The notes beneath the pieces were generated by a model, which saw only the letters and a program-made list of their open reading frames with translations, had not been told where the DNA came from and made no database searches. A stretch of 40,814 nucleotides of DNA from an uncultured Roseburia sp. (GTDB lineage: Bacteria; Bacillota; Clostridia; Lachnospirales; Lachnospiraceae). Position numbers and translations under genes: made by a program. Where the stretch lies: positions 1 to 40,814 of the forward strand of contig CAKRLC010000012.1 in the NCBI GenBank assembly GCA_934358955.1, written 5' to 3'. Shown in pieces: positions 1-7,262 of the stretch (position 1 is its first letter; each line of letters begins with the position of its first letter).

Positions 1-1329
1 AAAATATGGCGTATCTGGGATCAGACCATACAAAGCGGAGTACATCCAAAAGAATATGCTTATGGGAGTGAGTATACGAGAGAGCAGATAAATGAGGCTC
101 TGCGTCAGGAAAATCCACTGGAAATCGTTCCATCTGTGGATACAGACGGTCATGGAACTTTTTTGGCAGGAGTCGCCTGCGGAAGCGCGATCCCATCCGA
201 CCATTTTACCGGGGCAGCACCGGCAGCTGAGATCGCAGTTGTAAAATTAAAAGAGGCGAAGCCATATCTGAAGGATTTTTATTTTATTCCGCAGAATGTA
301 TCAGCATATCAGGAAAACGATATTATGTGTGCATTGCACTATCTGGATCAACTGGCGGAAGAACGGAATATGCCGCTTGTGATCTGTATGGGCCTTGGCA
401 GCAATATGGGAAACAGGGGAGAGGACGGTGCACTCACCCGCGCATTGGATATTCTTGCGCGAAAAAGAAGAAGGTGCTGTGTTGCAGCTGTGGGAAATGA
501 AGCGAACGAGAGACATCATTTTCAGGGAAAACTGCAGTCCGATATGGAGTTTGAAGCGGCAGAGCTTTCTGTAGAAGAAAATACACCGGGTTTTTTTGTG
601 GAACTATGGGCAGCAGCGCCAGAGCTTTATACTGTTTCTGTCAGCTCTCCAACAGGGGAATTGCTGCCGAAAATTCCATACCGCAGAGGAATGCATCAGG
701 AGTATACTTTTTTATTTGAACAGGCAACGATCACGATCGATTATCAGATGAATGGAAGGCAGGCAGATAACCAGTTGATTTATCTGCGTTTCTGGAATGT
801 GACACCAGGGATCTGGACGATATACGTCTATCCGCAAACGGTTGTGACCGGTGAATATCATATGTGGCTGCCAATGCAGAAGTTTTCCGGCGGAAACGTC
901 TTTTTTTTAAGACCGGATCCGGATCAGACGATCACGGTGCCCGGAAATGCAGCGCAGGTATTATCCGTGGGAGGCTATCAGATTGCAAATGGTGGTATTT
1001 ATTTAAATTCCGGACGCGGATTCGGCTTTTCCAGTGGAGTAAAACCGGATGTCTGTGCACCGGCAGTAGATATCTATGGACCGGGACTAAAAAACAGATA
1101 TGTGCGGATGACAGGAACGAGCGCGGCGGCCGCAGTTACAGCAGGCGCCTGTGCCCAGATCATGGAATGGGGGCTTGTGCGGGGCAAACAGATTTTTCTA
1201 TCTTCTTCAGATATCAGAAATATGCTGATCCGTGGTGCAAAACGATCAAATGACAGGATTTATCCGGATCGGAGCTTTGGATGGGGACTGTTGGATGTAT
1301 ATGCTGCGTTTGAAACACTGCGTATATAA
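1..1329 (+). CDS. S8 subtilisin-family protease, Csp-like (5' end outside window)
   Basis: The frame is open from base 1, so the gene starts upstream of the window; 442 residues are visible. It is a subtilisin-type serine protease. The catalytic His lies in DTDGHGTFLAG (codon 151-153), an oxyanion-hole-like Asn in AAVGNEAN, and the catalytic Ser in MTGTSAAAAVTAG (codon 1120-1122). The catalytic Asp should lie upstream of the window; the visible IWDQT segment normally follows it. About 200 residues between the Asn and Ser motifs (from about window residue 190) look like the beta-rich insertion domain of clostridial CspB/CspBA germination proteases. I infer a Csp-like or related spore or secreted subtilase. 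The exact role (spore-germination processing or another) cannot be decided without the N-terminus. It ends at TAA with no strong terminator after it. Confidence 0.85.
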   Translation, partial: KIWRIWDQTIQSGVHPKEYAYGSEYTREQINEALRQENPLEIVPSVDTDGHGTFLAGVACGSAIPSDHFTGAAPAAEIAVVKLKEAKPYLKDFYFIPQNVSAYQENDIMCALHYLDQLAEERNMPLVICMGLGSNMGNRGEDGALTRALDILARKRRRCCVAAVGNEANERHHFQGKLQSDMEFEAAELSVEENTPGFFVELWAAAPELYTVSVSSPTGELLPKIPYRRGMHQEYTFLFEQATITIDYQMNGRQADNQLIYLRFWNVTPGIWTIYVYPQTVVTGEYHMWLPMQKFSGGNVFFLRPDPDQTITVPGNAAQVLSVGGYQIANGGIYLNSGRGFGFSSGVKPDVCAPAVDIYGPGLKNRYVRMTGTSAAAAVTAGACAQIMEWGLVRGKQIFLSSSDIRNMLIRGAKRSNDRIYPDRSFGWGLLDVYAAFETLRI

Positions 1330-1546
1330 ATTATGACAGGGCAATATTAAGGTCACAAAGCCAGCCTTTTTGTATGCATCAGCAGATGGATTTTATTATT
1401 GAAAAAAATACAATAAAAAATCTAAAGAAAAAGGTGTATTTTGAGAGAGTTTTATAGTATAATATTTCTCATGTTTGTTATCGGAATGGAAAACAAACGG
1501 GTAAGAAACAGAAAATAGTTTATATAGAAGTAAGAGGATACGAGAG

Positions 1547-3025
1547 ATGAGGATAGGATTTGATAATAACAAGTATTTAAAAATTCAGTCAGAACACATC
1601 AAGGAACGGATCAGTCAGTTCGGAGATAAGCTTTATCTGGAATTTGGTGGAAAATTATTTGATGATTATCATGCATCGAGAGTACTTCCGGGATTTGCAC
1701 CGGACAGTAAGCTTCAGATGTTAATGCAGCTTTCAGATATGGCCGAGATCGTGATTGTCATCAGTGCAGCAGATATCGAGAAGAATAAGGTGCGTGGAGA
1801 CCTTGGTATTACATATGATGTGGATGTAGTACGTCTGATCGGAGAATTCGAGAAAAAGGGCCTGTATGTAGGAAGCGTTGTTATTACACAGTTTACCGGA
1901 CAGAGCGGAGCAATTCAGTTCCGGGAAAAACTCGAAAAAAGAGGCATCAAAGTATACCAGCATTATAGAATCGAAGGCTATCCATCCAATATTCCGCTGA
2001 TCGTCAGCAAGGATGGATTTGGAAGAAATGATTATATTGAAACAAGCAGACCACTGGTTGTCATCACAGCGCCGGGACCGGGAAGTGGAAAGATGGCTAC
2101 CTGCCTGTCACAGCTGTATCATGAGAATCTTCGCGGAACCAAGGCAGGTTACGCAAAATTTGAAACATTCCCAATCTGGAATCTTCCATTGAAGCATCCG
2201 GTGAATCTGGCTTATGAAGCAGCAACAGCAGATTTGAATGATGTGAATATGATCGATCCATTCCATTTGGAGGCTTATGGAAAAACAACCGTCAATTATA
2301 ACCGTGATATCGAGATTTTCCCGGTATTAAACGCTATTTTTGAGGGAATTTACGGAGAAAATACCTACTATAGATCACCTACTGATATGGGTGTCAATAT
2401 GGCGGGCAACTGCATCATTGATGATGAGGCATGCTGTGAGGCATCTAAAATGGAGATCATCCGCCGTTATTATACGGCAGTGAATAAGCTTGTCAGAGAA
2501 GAAGCAACGGAGAATGAAGTTTATAAGATCGAGCTTTTAATGAAACAGGCAAAGATCACAACCGATGACAGACATGTGACGGTTGCAGCAAAAAAACGTG
2601 CAGAGGAGCTCGGTGTGCCGACCGCAGCAATCGAATTGGCAGATGGAAGTATTATTACATCCAAGACAAGTGACTTCCTTGGAGCATCTGCAGCACTTCT
2701 TCTGAACGCATTAAAGCATCTGGCAGGAATCGAGCATGATGAGAAGCTGATCCGGCCGGAAGCAATCGAACCGATCCAGGATCTGAAGGTGCGCTTCCTT
2801 GGAGGAAGAAATCCAAGACTTCATACAGATGAAGTACTGATCGCATTATCCATGGCAGCCATTACGAGTGATAATGCCAAGCTTGCTTTAGAACAGCTTC
2901 CTGCATTACGTGGATGTCAGGTACATACTTCTGTTATGCTTTCAGAGGTAGACATTAAAATATTCAAAAAACTTGGTGTGGACCTTACAAGTGAACCGGT
3001 ACGCAGCGGATTAAGATTATATTAA
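1547..3025 (+). CDS. DUF1846 (UPF0371) family protein
   Basis: This 492-residue protein is full length for the DUF1846/UPF0371 family, recognised from its start (MRIGFDNNKYLKIQSEHI), the LYLEFGGKLFDDYHASRVL segment and the ITAPGPGSGKMATCLSQLY segment. The last one resembles a P-loop-like glycine-rich turn, but nucleotide binding is not shown by the sequence. The family is common in Firmicutes; structures of relatives exist, but I know of no established reaction. It is soluble, with no signal peptide or membrane segment. The ATG at 1547 is preceded by AGAGGA at 1533-1538. It appears to be a single-gene transcript: a TATAAT-like box lies at 1458-1463 and a terminator follows at 3036-3085. Confidence 0.88.
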   Translation: MRIGFDNNKYLKIQSEHIKERISQFGDKLYLEFGGKLFDDYHASRVLPGFAPDSKLQMLMQLSDMAEIVIVISAADIEKNKVRGDLGITYDVDVVRLIGEFEKKGLYVGSVVITQFTGQSGAIQFREKLEKRGIKVYQHYRIEGYPSNIPLIVSKDGFGRNDYIETSRPLVVITAPGPGSGKMATCLSQLYHENLRGTKAGYAKFETFPIWNLPLKHPVNLAYEAATADLNDVNMIDPFHLEAYGKTTVNYNRDIEIFPVLNAIFEGIYGENTYYRSPTDMGVNMAGNCIIDDEACCEASKMEIIRRYYTAVNKLVREEATENEVYKIELLMKQAKITTDDRHVTVAAKKRAEELGVPTAAIELADGSIITSKTSDFLGASAALLLNALKHLAGIEHDEKLIRPEAIEPIQDLKVRFLGGRNPRLHTDEVLIALSMAAITSDNAKLALEQLPALRGCQVHTSVMLSEVDIKIFKKLGVDLTSEPVRSGLRLY

Positions 3026-3035
3026 TTCACAAAGG

Positions 3036-3085
3036 AAAGCCTTACTGACTGTATATTTTTGATATGCAATCGGCAGGGCTTTTTT
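3036..3085 (+). terminator. Intrinsic terminator after the DUF1846 gene
   Basis: Arm AAAGCCTTACTG (3036-3047) pairs with CGGCAGGGCTTT (3071-3082), with one mismatch and two G-U pairs, and runs into TTTTTT (3080-3085). A palindromic repeat half begins 8 bases after the T-run. Confidence 0.7.
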
Positions 3086-3093
3086 ATGTTATA

Positions 3094-3205
3094 GGATTCG
3101 GGTGTCAAAGGTCTGTATTTAAGGTTATACTGGCAGAGTGCACAAAAAAATATTGCAAGTTTCATTGTGCAAAACATTCCGATAAGCCTCTGAAAGCGTG
3201 AATCG
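3094..3205 (+). repeat. Palindromic repeat copy 1 (left half only)
   Basis: It begins GGATTCGGGTGTCAAAGG and matches the left arm of the complete copy at 28224-28338 almost base for base, including the ...ATTGTGCAAA side-hairpin segment and the GATAAGCCTCTGAAAGCGTG stretch. Similarity stops at GTGAATCG, in the central hairpin of the complete copy. No right half follows. It fills most of the 333-bp gap between the DUF1846 gene and the alcohol dehydrogenase. Confidence 0.85.
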
Positions 3206-3277
3206 CAGATTGTACTTGAAAAAATACATGCAAATTTGTAAAAAATGTATAAAATCTCTTCTAAATAAAAGAATGCG

Positions 3278-3286
3278 TGGTATAAT
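3278..3286 (+). promoter_or_regulatory. Extended -10 promoter of the alcohol dehydrogenase
   Basis: TGGTATAAT is an extended -10 (TGnTATAAT). No good -35 hexamer lies 16-18 bases upstream. The expected transcription start, about 3293, lies just before the Rex-like palindrome. Confidence 0.6.
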
Positions 3287-3299
3287 ATAACTAACTAGA

Positions 3300-3317
3300 T
3301 TGTTAATAAAATAACAA
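3300..3317 (+). promoter_or_regulatory. Probable Rex (redox sensor) operator
   Basis: TTGTTAATAAAATAACAA is an 18-bp inverted repeat with perfect TTGTTA/TAACAA arms. It is one base away from the clostridial Rex consensus TTGTTAAnnnnTTAACAA. It lies immediately downstream of the expected transcription start of an NAD(P)H-linked alcohol dehydrogenase, a classical Rex target, so NADH-responsive repression is a reasonable inference. Confidence 0.65.
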
Positions 3318-3358
3318 TCATAAACATGAAGAGTTATATTAATCAGGAGGGCAAAGAA

Positions 3359-4576
3359 ATGGCAAGATTTACATTACCAAGAGATTTATATCATGGAAAA
3401 GGATCACTGGAAGCATTAAAAACATTCCAGGGAAAAAAAGCAATGATCTGTGTGGGCGGTGGATCAATGAAACGCTTTGGATTCCTTGATAAAGCAGAAC
3501 AGTATTTAAAAGAAGCAGGTATGGAAGTTCAGCTCTTTGAGGGAATCGAGCCGGACCCATCTGTTGAGACAGTTATGAAGGGTGCCAAGGCAATGCTCGA
3601 ATTTGAACCGGACTGGATTATTGCCATGGGTGGAGGTTCTCCAATTGATGCAGCTAAGGCAATGTGGATCAAATATGAATATCCGGATATCACATTTGAA
3701 GACATGTGTAAAGTATTTGGAATTCCATCCCTTAGAAAGAAAGCTCATTTCTGTGCTATTTCTTCCACATCAGGAACAGCTACAGAAGTAACCGCATTCT
3801 CTATTATTACAGATTATAACAAGGGAATTAAATATCCGATCGCTGACTTTGAGATCACACCGGATGTAGCGATCGTTGATCCGGATCTGGCAGAGACTAT
3901 GCCACAGAAATTGGTTGCACACACAGGTATGGATGCAATGACACATGCGATTGAAGCATATGTATCAACTGCAAACTGTGACTTCACGGATCCGCTTGCA
4001 TTGCATGCGATCAAGATGATCCAGGGTGATCTTGTTGATTCCTATAACGGAGATATGGCAAAGAGAGATTCCATGCATAATGCACAGTGCCTTGCAGGTA
4101 TGGCATTCTCCAATGCATTACTTGGTATTGTACATTCCATGGCACATAAGACAGGCGCAGCATTTGCAGATTATGGTGCACATATTATCCACGGTGCAGC
4201 AAATGCAATGTATCTGCCAAAGGTAATCGCATTCAATGCAAAAGATGAGACCGCAAAGAAACGTTACGGTGATATTGCAGACTTTATGGGACTTGGCGGA
4301 GCTTCCTTAGATGAGAAGGTAGAACTTCTGATTGCATATTTACGCAAGATGAACGATGACCTGAATATCCCACATTGCATTAAAAACTATGGAGCAGACA
4401 GCTACCCGACAGAGCAGGGCTTTGTTCCGGAAGAAGTATTCTTAGAGAGACTGCCTGAGATCGCAGCAAATGCAATTTTAGATGCATGTACAGGTTCTAA
4501 CCCAAGACAGCCAAGCCAGGAAGAAATGGAAAAATTACTGAAATGCTGCTACTACGATACAGAAGTGGATTTCTAA
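3359..4576 (+). CDS. Iron-containing alcohol dehydrogenase
   Basis: This is a 405-residue, full-length group III (Fe-dependent) alcohol dehydrogenase, catalysing NAD(P)H-linked interconversion of an aldehyde and an alcohol in fermentation. Visible family features are the nucleotide-binding MGGGSPIDAAKAMW near residue 93, the DPDLAETMPQKLVAHTGMD segment containing metal-binding Asp and His, and VHSMAHKTGA plus HGAANAMYLP with the remaining His ligands. It resembles butanol dehydrogenase-type enzymes, but the substrate cannot be fixed from sequence. I chose ATG 3359, 11 codons inside a longer open frame, because AGGAGGG (3346-3352) sits at the right distance. It is monocistronic, with an extended -10 promoter, a Rex-like operator and a perfect terminator. 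Confidence 0.9.
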   Translation: MARFTLPRDLYHGKGSLEALKTFQGKKAMICVGGGSMKRFGFLDKAEQYLKEAGMEVQLFEGIEPDPSVETVMKGAKAMLEFEPDWIIAMGGGSPIDAAKAMWIKYEYPDITFEDMCKVFGIPSLRKKAHFCAISSTSGTATEVTAFSIITDYNKGIKYPIADFEITPDVAIVDPDLAETMPQKLVAHTGMDAMTHAIEAYVSTANCDFTDPLALHAIKMIQGDLVDSYNGDMAKRDSMHNAQCLAGMAFSNALLGIVHSMAHKTGAAFADYGAHIIHGAANAMYLPKVIAFNAKDETAKKRYGDIADFMGLGGASLDEKVELLIAYLRKMNDDLNIPHCIKNYGADSYPTEQGFVPEEVFLERLPEIAANAILDACTGSNPRQPSQEEMEKLLKCCYYDTEVDF

Positions 4577-4601
4577 AAAGCATCAGCAGGATGAATCAAA
4601 T

Positions 4602-4637
4602 AAAAAATGGATGAAGATTATTCTTCATCCATTTTTT
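4602..4637 (+). terminator. Intrinsic terminator after the alcohol dehydrogenase
   Basis: Perfect 16-bp stem: 4602-4617 pairs with 4622-4637 around the loop TTAT, with an A-run on the 5' arm and a T-run on the 3' arm. It may act on both strands. Palindromic repeat copy 2 starts 8 bases after the T-run. Confidence 0.9.
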
Positions 4638-4644
4638 GTTTGAT

Positions 4645-4770
4645 GGGATCGTGGTATCAATCGGTCTGCTCCATAACTTTTATTAGCAAATTGCCAAAAG
4701 AATGATTTCAAGGTTCTCTTTGTGCAATTTAACATCATAAACTAACATGCAGACCGATTGACACCAATAT
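4645..4770 (+). repeat. Palindromic repeat copy 2 (complete short form)
   Basis: The closing stem is GGTATCAATCGGTCTGC (4653-4669) against GCAGACCGATTGACACC (4749-4765), with one mismatch. The interior holds one side hairpin, AAATTGCCAAAAGAA...TTCTCTTTGTGCAATTT. The left arm (CTCCATAAC.TTTATT.GCAAATTG) matches the right arm of the 28224 copy read in reverse. The right arm (TTAGTTTA.GATG) matches the copies at 7016 and 40759. It is half the length of the complete long form and lacks its central hairpin. Confidence 0.8.
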
Positions 4771-4790
4771 TTAAATAGCAAATCATTTTG

Positions 4791-5756
4791 TTATTCTTTT
4801 TTCCAGTAGGTACCGCCCTCAATATCGCCGCTTCCGGTTGGAATTTCATTTTGCAGAGGATAATGCCAGTAATCATTATACATGGCAACGATATCAGGTT
4901 CACCTTCGTCCCAGCGGCGTCCCTTTAATCCAAAAAGAATCTGCAGACAGCCACCAAGGTGAATGGCCTGTTTTCCCATTTTCTTAATGTGTGCGGCGAG
5001 TGGAAAACCGTAAGCACCACAGCCAAGCAATGCAATATCAAAATCAATCTTTTCACATTCCCTGCACATCCAGTCTAAGGCATCAAACCATGTCTCAAAC
5101 CGGTCATCGGAAGCAGTTCCGGATGTCTGGACTGCTTTGAGAGTTTTTAACTCAAATTCCGGAAGAATATCTGTTCCCGGGAACAGATGCTCACGATTGA
5201 GATACTGGGCCTGGATCGAATCTTCAAACGGATGGATCACAAGGACTTTTTTCCCTTTTAATGCAGCTGACCATGGAAATTCATAACGCCATGGCTCAAT
5301 AGAAATCAGGCGGCAGGTTCCGCGGAGATCCTTACAGTATTTGCGGATAAAATAATCCTCACACGGCATCTGCCAGATTCCAAGAACATCCGTCTGTTTG
5401 CAGGCATCTGTCATAACCTGATTAAACCGTGGAAGCAGGGAAGGATCGTTTGGGAAAAAACCTGCATTGGTATAAAGCTGCTGACAGGCTTTCTGTTCTT
5501 TGGATGTCAGATGAAATTCCGCTGTGCGCATATTAAAAAGCTCAACAGCACCAAAGCGGGCCATCATAAATGGCTCTCCAGATATAATATAGGAAGAAAC
5601 ATGTTCATTTAATTCCTTCATGTCCCAAAAGTCTTTTCCTACATAATGTTTATATAAAAAATCTGAGTCCGGATTTTTCTGTTCTAATTTATTGCGTAAA
5701 AAGTACTTTAACTGATAATAAGAAGCTCCGATAATCGTGCCCATTTTTAATACCAA
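4791..5756 (-). CDS. GT-D fold (DUF1792-like) glycosyltransferase-related protein
   Basis: A soluble protein of about 321 residues. The MMARFGAVEL motif near residue 65 and the C-terminal GAYGFPLAAHIKKMGK...IHLGGCLQILFGLKGRRW block resemble DUF1792/GT-D proteins, whose characterised members transfer sugars onto bacterial surface glycans. Membership is my inference from motifs. Two starts are possible: TTG 5756, with AGGAAAGG just upstream, or ATG 5744 four codons later with a longer spacing; I give the longer one. It is downstream of the acyltransferase at 5892-6929 on the same strand, 135 bp apart with a nested hairpin between, and probably belongs to the surface-glycan programme of the window. 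Confidence 0.65.
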   Translation of the reverse strand: MVLKMGTIIGASYYQLKYFLRNKLEQKNPDSDFLYKHYVGKDFWDMKELNEHVSSYIISGEPFMMARFGAVELFNMRTAEFHLTSKEQKACQQLYTNAGFFPNDPSLLPRFNQVMTDACKQTDVLGIWQMPCEDYFIRKYCKDLRGTCRLISIEPWRYEFPWSAALKGKKVLVIHPFEDSIQAQYLNREHLFPGTDILPEFELKTLKAVQTSGTASDDRFETWFDALDWMCRECEKIDFDIALLGCGAYGFPLAAHIKKMGKQAIHLGGCLQILFGLKGRRWDEGEPDIVAMYNDYWHYPLQNEIPTGSGDIEGGTYWKKE

Positions 5757-5810
5757 GCCTTTCCTGATAGTCTGATCATTTCGATACAGTTACCAATTAT
5801 CATATAACAG

Positions 5811-5871
5811 CGCAGAGGACTGTGTCAAGAAAAGGATGTCTTGAAGTTTTCTTTCCCAATAGTCCTCTGTG
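5811..5871 (-). other. Nested hairpin between two minus-strand genes
   Basis: CAGAGGACT (5813-5821) pairs with AGTCCTCTG (5861-5869); inside it TCAAGA (5825-5830) pairs with TCTTGA (5839-5844). No T-run follows on either strand, so it is not a standard terminator. It would lie in the mRNA between the acyltransferase and the GT-D-like gene. Confidence 0.55.
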
Positions 5872-5891
5872 AGGAAGACCAGCGATCTGCT

Positions 5892-6929
5892 CTAAAGTAA
5901 TTTGCGAAAAACGGGTAACTTTTTCATGGTGTATGCCAGCACAAAACGCATGAAGAAAACAACCAGGATCTCAACCAGAAAAGCAGGAAGATAACTGATG
6001 TATGGCATGAGTTTCAGGTAGATCACATCCATCGTTCCACCTGTTCCGATAAAACCGTCCAAAAGATAGATGCCAAATACGCATCCACCGAATAAAGAGA
6101 GCATTTTTTTCATCGGTTCTGTCAGCCGTTTTTCTGAAAAGAGAATTTTAACATTGATGAAAAGTATGATCGAGATCCATTGGATCCAGGTGCCGATACG
6201 CATTTCCCGATAGATGCCATCGTTTTGCATAGCATCCAGATAAACCATTTTCCAGGTGACAAGTGCTACGGCGAAAAAAGATAGATTCCGGAGCAGATTC
6301 CATTTTCCCCAAAAATGTTCCTCTTCGATATATTTATCAATGCCATATCCGACCAGCGGGTAAAATAGAAACATATGGATCATCCCACCGGCACTGAAAT
6401 ATCCGCATAATTGTGGGTAGCCAAAAGCAGTACAGGTAACGGCCAAAGATTCGGTGAGAATCTGCAGCAGGATCAGATAATATAACATATTTTTGGTCAT
6501 ATGTTTTGCGATAGCCCGTACGAAAGGCAGTATTGCCAGAAAACCAATGTAGCTGTACAAATACCAGTATGGCAGAAAAACAAGGTCAAACGGAAGCCGG
6601 AGAAATACATGCAGCGGTGCAAATGGTGTAGCACCTTTCCATGCCATTTTGAAATGATATAATAGTGAAAAAATAATGATCACATATATCATGCGCAGAA
6701 TACGCTTTTGAAACAGATCACGAAAGCTTTCTTCTTTTCCGAGCAATAGTACGCCTGAAATCATAAAAAATAATGGTACAGCTGCCTTGCAGATCAGTGA
6801 CAGCAGAAAAGATACGTTCTTTTCCAAGCCGCTTTGTGTTGCAAAGGACATAAACGGAGCAGAATGATTATACATTACAAGCAGTACTGCTAATATCCGC
6901 ATGGCCTCTAAGTAATATTTCTTTTTCAT
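5892..6929 (-). CDS. Acyltransferase family 3 membrane protein
   Basis: A 345-residue multipass membrane protein of the acyltransferase-3 (OatA/WecH-like) family. The N-terminus MKKKYYLEAMRILAVLLVMYNH has the usual Arg near the start of the first helix and a catalytic-type His following it. About ten hydrophobic helices follow, including the PLFFMISGVLLL segment typical of the second helix. Such enzymes O-acetylate or otherwise acylate cell-surface sugars from the cytoplasmic membrane; the sugar target is unknown. ATG 6929 is preceded by GGGGAG about a dozen bases upstream. It and the following GT-D-like gene are bracketed by palindromic repeat copies 2 and 3. Confidence 0.85.
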   Translation of the reverse strand: MKKKYYLEAMRILAVLLVMYNHSAPFMSFATQSGLEKNVSFLLSLICKAAVPLFFMISGVLLLGKEESFRDLFQKRILRMIYVIIIFSLLYHFKMAWKGATPFAPLHVFLRLPFDLVFLPYWYLYSYIGFLAILPFVRAIAKHMTKNMLYYLILLQILTESLAVTCTAFGYPQLCGYFSAGGMIHMFLFYPLVGYGIDKYIEEEHFWGKWNLLRNLSFFAVALVTWKMVYLDAMQNDGIYREMRIGTWIQWISIILFINVKILFSEKRLTEPMKKMLSLFGGCVFGIYLLDGFIGTGGTMDVIYLKLMPYISYLPAFLVEILVVFFMRFVLAYTMKKLPVFRKLL

Positions 6930-7015
6930 CTTTTGTTTTACTCCCCAATATTTTTGCAGCCTTTGTTAAAAATAAACACTGCTAGTATTATTGTAGCAGG
7001 AAATCTGCATGATAG

Positions 7016-7079
7016 CTAGTGCAACGTTGTGCAATTTGTCATTCTAAACTAAGATGTAGACCTTTTGACACCCGAATCC
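7016..7079 (-). repeat. Palindromic repeat copy 3 (partial, inverted)
   Basis: Read on the minus strand from 7079, it starts with the family end GGATTCGGGTGTCAAAAGG and continues CTTAGTTTAGAATGACAAATTGCACAA, the same arm type as the copy at 40759. It stops after a short TTGCACAACGTTGCAC palindrome, so only one arm is present. A T-run flanks the end, as in other copies (AATAAAAAACG on the plus strand). With the promoter at 7127 it accounts for most of the gap between 6929 and 7263. Confidence 0.8.
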
Positions 7080-7126
7080 AAATAAAAAACGATTGATATA
7101 GGGCAGAGATAAGAAATGAGGTTTAT

Positions 7127-7155
7127 TTGACACAGGAATGGGATAATAGTATAAT
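7127..7155 (+). promoter_or_regulatory. Consensus sigma-A promoter of the glycan operon
   Basis: TTGACA (7127-7132), a 17-base spacer and TATAAT (7150-7155) match the consensus at all twelve positions. It lies about 107 bases before ATG 7263 and very likely drives the glycan genes from 7263 to 17169. Confidence 0.85.
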
Positions 7156-7262
7156 CGTATAGATTATATGTAATTTTAAAATGATTCCTGTGAAGCAATA
7201 GATCATTGGTTTGTGAAAATGATTTCGTGGCGGGGAAACAAAGATTTGGATATGAGGTGTCT

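Noticed and set aside
1441..1463. Promoter TTGAGA/TATAAT upstream of the DUF1846 gene
   Set aside because: The spacer is only 11 bases, so the hexamers cannot work together; only the TATAAT remains suggestive.
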